A stretch of DNA of 64,000 nucleotides from Burhinus oedicnemus (Eukaryota > Chordata > Aves > Charadriiformes > Burhinidae), in NCBI GenBank assembly GCA_008921705.1, contig VFFE01007216.1, forward strand, positions 1,413,027 to 1,477,026, read 5' to 3'. Positions 26,692-36,625 of the stretch are shown in pieces; position 1 is the stretch's first letter; every line of letters starts with the position of its first letter. The notes beneath the pieces are model-generated. The model had not been told where the DNA came from and ran no database searches. It worked only from the letters and a program-made list of their open reading frames with translations. The position numbers and the translations under genes were made by a program.

Positions 26692-27958
26692 CTAATGTAT
26701 TTAGACTTTCACAAAGCTAGTTCTGATTAAGAACAGGACTACAGAAATGAAAACTAAACCCAGGGAAGTTGTATCTTACAGCACACTCCTTGTCAATCAA
26801 AAATAAGTGAGACTGATTTGATGTGAATGCTTATCTCTTGCATTTAGTAAAGTTAGTGAAGTCGAATATCTTACTTATGTTTGTGTCTTAGGCACTCATA
26901 AAAGTGAAGTCAGGTTCCAGATTTTTTGCTACTATACTTCTACTTGCTTTGTTTCTCAGCTGTACATCTCACTGAGCTTTTAAAATTAAATACTTTTTGT
27001 AAAATTAAAAATTCAACTTAGTGCTTTTTTCTAGAATAGTAAAATTACTATTTTTAGCACAAAATTCTCTTGTCATCTTGGCTGAAATTAGACCAATGGT
27101 GCTCTCGGAGTGTTTTTCAAATTCTGTCTATAACTGGTTTAAGTTCTCATCTCCTACAGGTGCTTTGCATTCCTCAGTATCTCATGACATTTAGAGGAAA
27201 GTAGAATTGCTAAAATTAACTCATTGAGAGACTGCAGTGAGTTAAAGCAAATCAGAGTCTCCAGGGGCTTGGGCATTAAGATGAGTCAATGTAATTTGCT
27301 GCTTTTTAGAAAATAGTTTTCCTTGTATGAGCAATTTCCTACAGTGAAAAGACGGAAAAAAAGGCAACTCTGAGCAATTTAGGAATTAAGATTTCAGGAG
27401 AAGTTATGGGAAATGCCTTATTATCACTTAACTACAGCTATATTAGAACGCATGTGAACAAAAGGATCAAGTCAAGGTTGCCCAGGAAAGTTTAATCCTA
27501 ATATTTCATAAAATATGATTGCCTGCTTTTGTAGCGTCAGTGTTTTTTGAGAATAGGTTTTCTTCTCAGCAGGAAAAACTGCACTGTTGTTAATATTAAC
27601 ATAGTCCCTAAAGTTACGCAGCTATGTTTGGGCTTCTGGCAGCAAAGCAGGTTCTGCTAAATCATACATAGTTAACAATAAGATGCTGGGATAATTTGCT
27701 CACAGAGGAAGGAAATGTCAAATAGCAATATGTTTGCATATAATTATGTTACTGTCTTTCAGAACATCCTTATACATGCAGTGTTAGGCACAGTTAATCA
27801 AATACATCTGCATATCTAATTCCCTCTGTACTTCGAGGTCTGCTTTAGTGTTGGTTCTAGAGGCAAGAGGACAAGAGAAGAACAGAGGCTGCAATATGCC
27901 TTTGCCTGTGTGCATACACAGCACTACCAGCAGGTACCTTCGTGTGCAGTTTGATCAG
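26692..27958. other. Between LTRs: no gene seen
   Basis: AT-rich sequence without splice-flanked open frames, tandem repeats or recognisable element fragments. Confidence 0.5.
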
Positions 27959-28720
27959 TGTCCTGGTTTGAGGTAAAACAGAACCAATTTTCTTTTTGGT
28001 AATTTTACTTTTCAGTTAAGCCTCTTCTAACTCTCTGAAATTAACGGCATATTCTTCAGACAGTGTCTGCTGCCAGAGCGGTAAGGCCTGATGTTTATAG
28101 TTAATACTAAGAAATGGTACGCAGAGAGGTTCTTGCTTATACTTACTGCTATAACAACCAAGGCCAGCCAACTTTGTTATTTGCCCCGTTGGAGGGTCGG
28201 AAGCGGAAAAGCGTAGAGGGGTCACACCGGCGGGGAGGAGCAGACAGGACAGGTGACCCAACAGCGTATTCCATCCCATCTGCCTCGTGCTCAGTATAAA
28301 AGCTGAGGGATCAAATGGGTCAGCTCTCTTTCTTCAATGCCCAGCATCCGAGAAGGTCTCCATTTGTCTGCCTTTGATCCCGATCCATGCGTTCCAGAAT
28401 CCAGATCCAGAATCTACTGAGTCCAGTCTGGAACTTTCCCTGTGCCTGCCAGTGGTGTGATCGACATCCTGGGAGCTCAGTACAGCTTTGTATATATTGT
28501 ATATACTTCATTATTTTCTTATTAATACTATTATATTTTCTTTTTATTATTTTATTAGTAATATTTCATTATGGTAGTTTAGTTTCTTTTTCAACCTATA
28601 AGTTCTCTCTTCCTCTCATTCTCTCCTCTGAAGGGAGATGGTCTTCCTTCTCTGAAGGGAGAGAGGTCAAAGAGAGCATCTGTTGTTCATTCAGTGGCCT
28701 GTACAGCCCAAACCACCACA
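27959..28720 (+). mobile_element. Solo LTR, ERV-L-like (family 1, copy 2)
   Basis: A 762-bp element starts TGTCCTGGTTTGAGG and ends CCCAAACCACCACA. Its ends form an inverted repeat (the reverse complement of the end is TGTGGTGGTTTGGG). An exact 5-bp target-site duplication, ATCAG, lies at 27954-27958 and 28721-28725. It aligns with the copy at 15682-16360, including the TATAAAA box (28295-28301). The extra length comes mainly from its 3' third, where a short GAAGGGAGA-type motif is duplicated near 28632-28670. Different duplications at the two copies show two independent insertions. Confidence 0.92.
28295..28301 (+). promoter_or_regulatory. TATA box of solo LTR copy 2
   Basis: TATAAAA in the same context as in copy 1 (16025-16031), within the presumed U3 end. 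It supports plus orientation of the LTR. Confidence 0.6.
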
Positions 28721-30379
28721 ATCAGCATTGCTCTTCCCAGTGAAATTTCCTTACAAACAGTTGGCTGGGGAAGAGGAGACAAGGCTTAGACAGAGCCAGA
28801 TGAAAAAAAATCGCGTGCCTTTGTTCTTCAGCACATGGTGCTTGTGAATTTACAGGTGGTAGAAAGCCTTCAGGACTTACTTTAGTTCTTGCTGGTCTGG
28901 CTGTATGGTCCTTAAACATAAACATCCAGGACATTTTGTTAGTTTTTAATAAGCAAGTCACGATTGAATTTTTAAGCTCCTTTCAACCACAGAATGCCAT
29001 AACCAAAAGTCAGAGAAGGGCCCATTCCAAGATTGGGTGGCTGCAGTCCCCCCTTCCCCCTTTCTCCTTTTCCCTTCCCAGCCATGCCCACCCTGGACCC
29101 CCCTCTCTGGACTCCAGTGCTCTCTGCTGTCAGCAGCCAGGTAGCAGAGCAGGGGTTCCAGGAAATAGCAGAGATGTTCTGTGAGGGCACTATTTGATAA
29201 AGATAGGCCCAAAGCCCCAGATGATTTCAACTCTTTAATAACACGAGCGAAAACCTAAAACTGAGGGAAAAGACAATTCTAAATGTGCCTGCAGTTGTGT
29301 TTAAACAGGGACAGATATTCTCCTCCCCCACCAAGTCGCTTTCCTGGAATGGTAATGGCTTTACTCTCTAATTGTAACTTTAGTCTTTGTTTTTTGCTCT
29401 CTGCTACCTGCATGTATTGACAAATGCTTTTATTCACCTCAGTATATCAAACTGACTTGATAGACAATGACACGATAACGGGCTATCTATAGTCCTTTGA
29501 TTCACAACAGGAATCCTGGAATGTGTGTGGGAGTCAAGTAGCCAGAGCACACCAGTTGTTCCAGGCCAGGAGATCATTGGGCTAAAAAACTGCCAGAATT
29601 TACTGTACAGCGCTCCTGTCGCCAAGGCAAGCTCTTATCTCGCAATTAGGCTGCAGCTGTCCACTTGCAGTTGGGGAACTTTTGGTGCTTTTACAGATGT
29701 GACTAAGAATAAGCTGTCAATTTATTTGGTTGCACCTTATGGCTACAGTCCCATGTGCCTTTTTTTCTAGGGGTAAAATGGCCTGAGGAGGCCCTGGATG
29801 CTCAGCTCTCATTCCTGCCCTTGGGCTCCAGTTATGCCAAGAGGGTTTCCTGGATTGCGCTCTAAGTCACATTTCTGAAATGACCTAGAACAAAAAAGGA
29901 GATCAATTTCTTTGGAAAAATGACTTCATCACAGATCATTTCAAAGACGGGGTTTGCTGCGTGGCCCTACAGACAGTGCCCAGCTCACCAGGGCTGTGAA
30001 ATGGACATAGCATGAAAAACGGGAAGGACATCCTTGGTGGCCAAGAAGAGGTAAGACTGGGCATTTACCTCTCCTGGTTCTCCATCAGATATTCTGTGGC
30101 CCTGTTCCCAAATACCTTATGTGATCACAGTGTTTATAAGGGGGGGGGGAGGGGGAGTATACATGCATGTCAGTAAATCAGAGTACTGACCCCTCCCCAG
30201 TGAGACAGGAGAGGCATTTTGGGTCCAAAGATAAATCCGCAGCCCTTGTTGTAGTCGAACAGGGAGTAGCGGATGTGTAGCCACCTTATCCAAAGGCTGC
30301 CCGTGGTAGATCAGGCCACCCCAAGTGAGGCTTCTCTAGGTTTTCTGTAAAACTTACAGCTTAAGCAGCTAAAAACCAT
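28721..30379. other. Non-coding sequence before the CpG island
   Basis: No gene is supported. A G10AG5 run at 30140-30155 could form a G-quadruplex. On the minus strand, GTAAGT at 30357-30352 is a possible splice donor for a transcript starting in the adjacent CpG island. Confidence 0.5.
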
Positions 30380-30930
30380 CATGTTATTTCTCGGTGACAG
30401 CGATCACCGAGCACTTCATGCCCTGCCTCTGTCAGGTCGGTGCTTCTGCGAAGAGCCGTCGCTCTGCTTCCCACCCCACCAGCCCGACAGGGGACAGCTT
30501 ACAGCCCAAGTTCCCGGGGGTGAAAACCACCCCGTTTCGGCCCGTCCTCGCCCGTACCGGCGGCGGGAGGGCGAGAGCCCCCCCCCACCTCCTTCCCCCA
30601 CCCCGGGCGGGGCGGGGCGGGGCCGGCGGCGGTGGCAGGGCTGCGGCTGCCCCCTGGTGGCGGCGGCGCGGCAGCGCCTCGTATTGGGGGAAAAAGGGAG
30701 GGAAATGGGAAGAAGGAACAGAGGGTGCAGACCCCGACGCAGCGAGCTCAAAGAACAGCGTTCAGTGTGATCTAAGAAGAGGCGTAGGTGTGTGACAGCG
30801 GCAGCGCTTGGCTCGGTAGCCGGGAAAGGTCGCAGCCACCGCGGCACCAAGAGGGGGTCCTCATCGCTCGCCTGCCCTGGTGATGGCCGAGGCCAGGAAC
30901 CCTCGGCAGCAACATCCGATGGCACTAGAG
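30380..30930. promoter_or_regulatory. CpG island with GC boxes, candidate promoter or regulatory island
   Basis: This is the only strongly CpG-rich stretch in the window. It holds three tandem GGGCGG-type GC boxes near 30604-30624, CGG-rich runs near 30625-30670, a C-rich run near 30580-30605 and a CTCF-like site. No TATA box is seen, which fits a CpG-type promoter. Possible first-exon donors exist on both strands: GAGAAGTAAGG with GT at 30933 on plus, and GTAAGT at 30357-30352 on minus. Frames of 129 to 169 codons cross it but are the usual result of few stop codons in GC-rich DNA. It lies inside the longest presumed intron of the plus-strand gene, so it could start an alternative transcript or an antisense RNA. 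Confidence 0.6.
30644..30663 (-). promoter_or_regulatory. CTCF-like binding site
   Basis: CTGCCCCCTGGTGGCGG on the plus strand matches the reverse complement of the CTCF core motif (CCACCAGGGGGC type) at nearly all key positions. It sits inside the CpG island. Occupancy cannot be told from sequence. Confidence 0.6.
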
Positions 30931-32106
30931 AAGTAAGGGTTTAGGAGTCAAACCCAGGAATGCTGGGGGTATGGGTAGTCATCGTTACCGGTGCTTACAG
31001 AGCAACCTCCAAATTTCACACTTTTTCACCACAAAGGTGGAGAAAATTGCCTCGGAAACTTCAGCCCGTTTCTCAATCAACTGTAAAGTTTATGGAAAAG
31101 TGCTTTTTGCATAAATTACTTTTATGAAAATGACTTTTCCATTTTGAAGGATTTTTTGAGAGTGTGATAATTTTGCTTGCTCTTCAATCAGCTTATATTG
31201 TATGTACAATCCATGTAAACTTTGGTTGTAAAAGCTCACGGGTGAGTGGCAGGCGTTACGGTGTCATTGTATTTAGGTGCTGCTCAGTAGCATTTTACTG
31301 CTACCTGCTGTACCTCTGTTTTTTAATCCCAAATCTTTTATCTGACCTAAGTCTAGAATTTTCTGTGAGATAACACAGGAAATCCTTTATGCTGATTGTT
31401 GCAGTTAGAGTAGGATAAGATAAGTAGTAGTTTAACATGTATAAGTACCTATATCTAGATCAACCTAGACTGAGTTACATTAAAATTAAGTCACAGGACA
31501 TTTTATCCAAGGGTGGTACAAAGATGAATTAGGAATTTCTGCAGCTAAAGGTTAGAAGAAACATATTAAGTGCCAGTTACCCAAATAAGCAGAACATGGT
31601 ATGATGATACTTGAGTAACTTATGTCTCTAACTCAGCAATATAAGTGAACAGAACAAGGGTCTAGTCCCCGGTTGCATTCCTCTGGCCTTGAACCTTTAC
31701 CCAGGAGATGCCCAAACAGTTCTTGAAAGTTAGCTGCTCGCCTTAGGCAAGTTAAGGAAGAAGTCTGTCCTAACAAGTAATTACCCTGCTCCTACATCTT
31801 TACTCATGATCTTGCATATCAGCCTTTCTTCTTCTACATATTCTTTATTTTCTTTCTGCATCCAGAAAACTGTAGTTCACATACAGCTCATATCTTCCAC
31901 TGTAGCATGTGAGTGCCTTGTGTCATACCTGCTGCCTTGTTCCCCACTTATTTTTGTTGCATGGCTAAGTCATTCCATAAGAGTTTTTTAGCAGTTGTTG
32001 TGGCAGCCAAGTGTCTTTGGGCTGGTTCGTTGAATTTTTCTCTCTAAAATGTTTGGGGATCAACACTATGTTTCAGGATCAATACTAATCCTGTCATCTT
32101 TATGCT
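30931..32106. other. Non-coding sequence between CpG island and LTR
   Basis: AT-rich sequence. Apart from the possible donor at 30933 no gene feature is visible. Confidence 0.5.
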
Positions 32107-33256
32107 TGTGGTGGGTTGACCTTGGCTGGATGCCAGGTGCCCACCAAAGCTGTTCTACCACTCCCCCCTCCTCAGCTGGACAGGGTGGGGAAAATATAAC
32201 AAAAGGCTCATGTGTCGAGATAAGGACAGGGAGAGATCATTCACCAATTACCATCATGGGCAAAACAGACTCAACCTGGGGAAATTAGTTTAATTTATTA
32301 CCAATCAAATCAGACTAGGATAATGACAAATAAAACCAAATCTTAAAAACACCTTCCCCCCACCCCTCCCTTCTTCCCAGGCTCAACTTCACTCCTGATT
32401 TTAACTTTCTCTCCTCCCCCAGCGGTGCAGGGGGACGGGGAATGGTGGTTGTGGTCAGTTCATCACACACTGTATCTGCTGCTCCTTCCTCCTCAGGGGG
32501 AGGACTCCTCACGCTCTTCCCCTGCTCCATTGTGGAGTCCCTCCCATGGGAGACAGTACTCCACGACCTTCTCCAATGTGAGTCCTCCCCATGAGCTGCA
32601 GTTTTTTACAAACTGCTCCAGCGTGGGTCCCTTCCACAGGGTGCAGTCCTTCAGGAACAGACTTCTCCAGCATGGCTCCCCCACAGGGTCACAAGTCCTG
32701 CCAGCAAACCTGCTCCAGCGTGGGCCCCTCTCTCCCTGGGGTCACAGGTTCTGCCAGGAGCTTGCTCCAGTGTGGGCTCTCAATGGGGTCACAGCCTCCT
32801 TCGGGCACATCCACCTGCTCCGGTGTGGGGTCCTCCACAGGCTGCAGGTGGATATCTGCTCCACCCTTAACCTCTATGGCCTGCAGGGGGACAGCCTGCC
32901 TCACCATGGTCTTCACTGCAGGCTGCAGGGCAATCTCTGCTCTGGCACCTGGAGCACCTTCTCCCTCTCCTTCTTCACTGACCTTGGTGTCTGCAGAGTT
33001 GTTGCTTTCACATTTTCTTACTCCTCTCTCTGGCTGCAATTGCACAGTGGGTTTTTTTTCCCCCCCTTTTCAAATATGTTATCACAGAGGTGCTACCACC
33101 ATTGCTGATGGGCTCAGCCTTGGCCAGCGGTGGGTCCATCTTGGAGCTGGCTGGCATTGGCTCTATCAGACATGGGGAAAGCTTCTAGCAGCTTATCACA
33201 GAAGCCACCCCTGTAGCCCCACTGCTACCAAAACCTTGCTACGCAAACCCAGTACA
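32107..33256 (-). mobile_element. Solo LTR, ERV-L-like (family 3), long, with internal tandem repeats
   Basis: The element is 1150 bp, starts TGTGGTGGGTTGACC on plus and ends GCAAACCCAGTACA. The exact duplication ATGCT flanks it at 32102-32106 and 33257-33261. Orientation is minus: on that strand it begins TGTACTGGGTTTGCG and has AATAAA at 32299-32294. It belongs to a widespread avian LTR family with this beginning (from memory). The middle holds about eight degenerate units of 42-53 bp. A 118-codon minus frame (32689-33045) covers part of the array, and plus frames of 227 and 260 codons overlap it. None resembles a retroviral protein. Confidence 0.9.
32520..32900. repeat. Degenerate tandem array, about 42-53 bp period, inside LTR
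   Basis: Units begin at variants of TGCTCCAGCGTGGG near 32523, 32568, 32614, 32664, 32711, 32763, 32816 and 32858. Each continues with a CCACAGGG-like block and often a CAGTCCT or CACAGG block. On the minus strand several units translate to GPTLEQ-like hexapeptides (GPTLEQF, GLTLEKV, GPTLEQV), so the repeat keeps a readable frame over short distances. Confidence 0.8.
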
Positions 33257-35221
33257 ATGCTTAACCTGAAATTTCTTCAGAGCACAGCAGCTTTTCTTTG
33301 TTTTGTCTTCATACAGACAGCTCTGCAGAAGGGAGCCTTCATCTTTAGTTGGTCTCCTTTAGAGGTGACATGAATACAAATAACAAAAATAATACTGGCT
33401 GTGCTGAGGGCTGGGGGCCTCAGCTGAATATCTAAACGAATTTATGGAAACTGCCACAGAAGGAAAGAAATAAAAAGATGTGAATGAAAATGAAAATCTT
33501 GTTCAGAGAGATTACATGACTTTCCCAAGATCAGAAGGCGAATGTCAAAGGACAGGAAAGGAAACCTTGCACAGAAATGACTGAGGGGCTGGGTGAAAAA
33601 CACCAAAGCAAGACTGTGATGTTCCACTACAGCCAGCAGATAGGTTTTATCAGCAGCCGCTTGCCCATGCAAGCCCATGGCATCAGCTTTCAAGTACTCC
33701 AGAAAAATCAAACCCTGCATTCTCGTGCTTTAATCAGTTTCTTCCATAGCCACTAGCTGACGCTGCAAGTAAAGCTCTCCTCCAGCAATCAGCCAAAATG
33801 AACTGCAGACTGGCAGGAATGAAGATGATTTATTTTTTTTTTCTCCCAGTTTTTTCCTCTCCTTTGAAGAGTTTATGTTCTAGAGATGTGCACTGCTCCT
33901 GAAATCTGGATTTTTCTAAATTGTCACCCATCCTAAGGGAATGCTGTTCTCGCCTTCCATGGCACAGTGGTTAAATAGGACTTGCCTGGATTTTCTACTT
34001 GAGTATCTTTTCCTTAAGTATCTGCCGCTTAATATTTTACTTACAGAGTTAACAAATATTTTCCAAAATTCTTAAACAAAGCTGCTTTCATCCATGAGAA
34101 CATTTTGGCCACCATTCACAGAGATAAATAATTTCCATCACTGAAGTACTGAGAAAGATGGACAAATCTGCCATCATTTTTAGGATGATCTCTTTTTCTC
34201 CCTGATCAATACTACTTCCTTTGTCACAAGAGCTTAAGTAGGAGATGTATTTGCCTCACCTTTCCAACTGTAGGATAAATCTTTTAAATTTTATCTTTCT
34301 TTCTAAAGCAGACCTGAAAAAATTTCAATTTTCTACATAACTTATGTCAAATAGGCCTTAACTGTTTGTTGATCGCATTTTTTGTCTTGTCTGTTGCTTT
34401 GTTCTGGTAGTTCTGCTGAGGGGTTAATAGAAGAGTTATGCCTATTCACATCAGAGAGAAAAGTCATCCTTGTGGAAAAAAATTTCACCGAGCATGGATT
34501 TTTAAAGTTATGCAAAGCTGCCAATTCTTTCTCTGGGAGATCTCATCTTCCTGTTACTGAGATTTGAGAAAAACACAAGAAGTGTTTGCCACCTGGAACA
34601 CACATGCAATATTGAAATAATGAGCATATAATCATACTCGCATTTGGACACAAACTCCTTCATTTTCAGTTCTGCCTGTCAGCAAGAGGACCCCCATCCT
34701 ATAGAGACTAATTTTTTCATGCTGTGAATGATTGCACTGTAAGTCAGGCAATTTACAGTGCAGCATAGCAACTATAAGTGTAATTTTTTTTTTCACTCAG
34801 CCTAAATATTGTAAAACATTACACCTCTACTGCTGAATATTTTTTTCTACAGCTATCAGTTTCTAAACTGTCAAAAAATTTTCAATTATTTAGAAAATGT
34901 AAAATCTCTGATATGGACAAAAATATTAAAATCCTTATTTTCAATTCCTTACAGTATCCCAATAATAAATGCATATTAGGCCATTCCCATCTCTTCCAGT
35001 CTTCTTCTTTACATTAACTCAGATTCCACAACTCCAACAGAAATGACAGTTTGTGCATGAAAACAGTTAATGATTTTTTTCCTGTATCATTATAATCTGT
35101 AATTTGTGGCTCTAGAAATCCAGATAAAATATTGGCATAAGTGTGGTACTAACCCTATGATATTGACATAACTGTGGTGCAGATGTTATTTCTATAAATA
35201 TGAGTCCAGAGTTAGGGGTTA
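33257..35221. other. Non-coding sequence between LTR and CR1
   Basis: AT-rich sequence. Around 33505-33540 GAGAGATTACATGACTTTCCCAAG is a third degenerate match to the ancient-repeat core seen near 11.9 and 16.6 kb. No gene is supported. Confidence 0.5.
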
Positions 35222-35377
35222 ATCATAGAATCATAGAATTGTTTAGGTTGGAAAAGACCTTTAAGATCATCTAGTCCAACCATTGACCCCATTCTACCAC
35301 GTCTGCCATTAAACCATGTCTCCAAGCGCCACATCTACATGACTTTTAAACACATCTAGGGATGGTGACTCAACCAC

Positions 35378-36091
35378 CTACCTGGGCACCTTGTTCCAAT
35401 GTTCGATAACTCTTTCAGTGAAAAATTTTTTCCTAATGTCCAGCCTAAACCTCCCCTGGCGCAACTTGAGCCCGTTTCCTCTTGTCCTATCGCAAGTTAC
35501 TTGAGAGAAGAGACCAGCTCCCATCTCACTACAACCTCCTTTCAGGTAGTTGTAGACAGCAGTAAGGTTGCCTCTCAGCCTTCTCTTCTCCAGACTAAAC
35601 AATCCCAATTCCTTCAGCTGCTCCTCATAAGACATGTTCTCCAGACCCCTCACCAGCTTTGTTGCCCTTCTCTGATCATGCTCCAGCACCTCAATATCCC
35701 TCCTATACTGTGGCACCCAAAACTGAACACAGTACTCAAGCTGTGGCCTCACCAGTGCTGAGTACAGGGGCACGATCACTTCCCTACTCCTGCTGGCCAC
35801 GCTATTCTTGAAACAGGCCAAGATGCCATGTGCCTTCTTGGCTACCTGGGCACGCTGCTGGCTCATGTTCAGCCGGCTGTCCACCAGGACCCCCAGGTCC
35901 TTTTCTGCCAGGCAGCTTTCCAGCCACTCCTCCCCAAGCCTGTAGCGTTGCCTGGGGTTGTTGTGACCCAAGTGCAGGACCCGGCACTTGGCCTTGTTAA
36001 ACCTCATGCAGCTGGCTTCAGCCCATCGATCCAGTCTGTCCAGATCTCTCTGCAGAGCCTTCCTACCCTCAAGCAGATAAAACACTGCCAC
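35378..36091 (-). pseudogene. CR1 ORF2 reverse transcriptase fragment, thumb and C-terminal part
   Basis: A fragment of 237 codons continues the CR1 ORF2 after the frameshift near 36085. Recognisable CR1 blocks are [56 protein letters not shown], and [17 protein letters not shown]. It stops after EHWNKVPR, where CR1 normally continues with REVVESPSLEIF. The same residues are still readable beyond the premature stop. It is a dead remnant overlapping the previous fragment by 23 bases in a different frame. Confidence 0.95.
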
Positions 36092-36560
36092 TTAATTTGG
36101 TGTCATCTGCAAACTTCCTGAGGGTGCACTCAATCCCCTCATTCAGATCATCAATAAAGATATTAAACAAGGCTGGCCCCAAAACTGAGACCTGAGAAAC
36201 ACCACTTGAGACCTGCCGCCAACTGGATTTAACGCCATTCACCAGAACTCTCTGGGTTCGGCCATCCAGCCAATTTTTAATCCAGCAAAGAGTAGGCCTG
36301 TCTAAGCCACGGGCTGCCAGCTTCTCTAGCAGAATGCTGTGGGAGACTCTGTCAAAGGCCTTACTAAAGTCCAAGTAGACAACATCCACAGCCTTTCCTT
36401 CATCCACCAGGCGAGTCACCTGGTCGTAAAAGGAGATCAGGTCGGTCAAGCAGGACCTGCCTTTCATGAACCCATGCTGGCTGGGCCTGATCCTCTGGTT
36501 GTCCTTCACATGCCCCATGAGTGCACTCAGGATGAACCGTTCCATGATCTTTCCAGGCAC
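36069..36560 (-). pseudogene. CR1 ORF2 reverse transcriptase fragment, N-proximal part
   Basis: A fragment of 163 codons carries RT landmarks in order: [23 protein letters not shown], the [10 protein letters not shown] motif (catalytic Asp region A), [13 protein letters not shown] (region B, normally GVPQGSVLGP, here altered at Pro and Gly), and FADDTKL (catalytic region C). The frame ends shortly after FADD at a frameshift, and the element continues in another frame at 36091. In an active CR1 the product nicks target DNA and copies element RNA. This copy cannot make an intact enzyme. Confidence 0.95.
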
Positions 36561-36625
36561 TGAGGTCAGGCTGACAGGCCTATAGTTGCCTTCTTGTAGA
36601 TGGTGTCACCTCAGCTATGGTCCCA

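Larger units (their letters stand above)
35222..36625 (-). mobile_element. CR1 LINE, 5'-truncated, reverse orientation
   Basis: The 3' end on the minus strand is (ATTCTATG)n preceded by the conserved CR1 block TGGACTAGATGATCTTAAAG. Upstream comes the ORF2 reverse transcriptase region. Homology fades near 36625, so only about the last 1.4 kb of a full-length CR1 remains. Near its 5' edge the frame passes directly from a YKKG-like motif to NYRPVSLTS, implying a small internal deletion. Stops and a frameshift make it immobile. CR1 is the dominant LINE in birds and reptiles. Confidence 0.97.

Noticed and set aside
15748..28279. Similar antisense frames in both family-1 LTR copies (15748-15981 and 28016-28279)
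   Set aside because: Their similarity is explained by descent from the same LTR. There is no start context or domain, and the frames end differently.
15682..28720. The two related plus-strand LTRs could be the two ends of one provirus
   Set aside because: Each has its own 5-bp duplication, they differ at many sites and in length, and the sequence between contains another structure (a minus-strand LTR) and an exon candidate but no gag, pol or env.
30381..30925. Frames of 129, 133 and 169 codons across the CpG island
   Set aside because: Low-complexity Pro/Arg/Gly composition and overlapping frames on both strands are typical of GC-rich DNA with few stops. No domain is seen.
32425..33373. Plus-strand frames of 227 and 260 codons
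   Set aside because: They run antisense through the family-3 LTR and its tandem array and out past its end. They are stop-poor repeats, not a gene.
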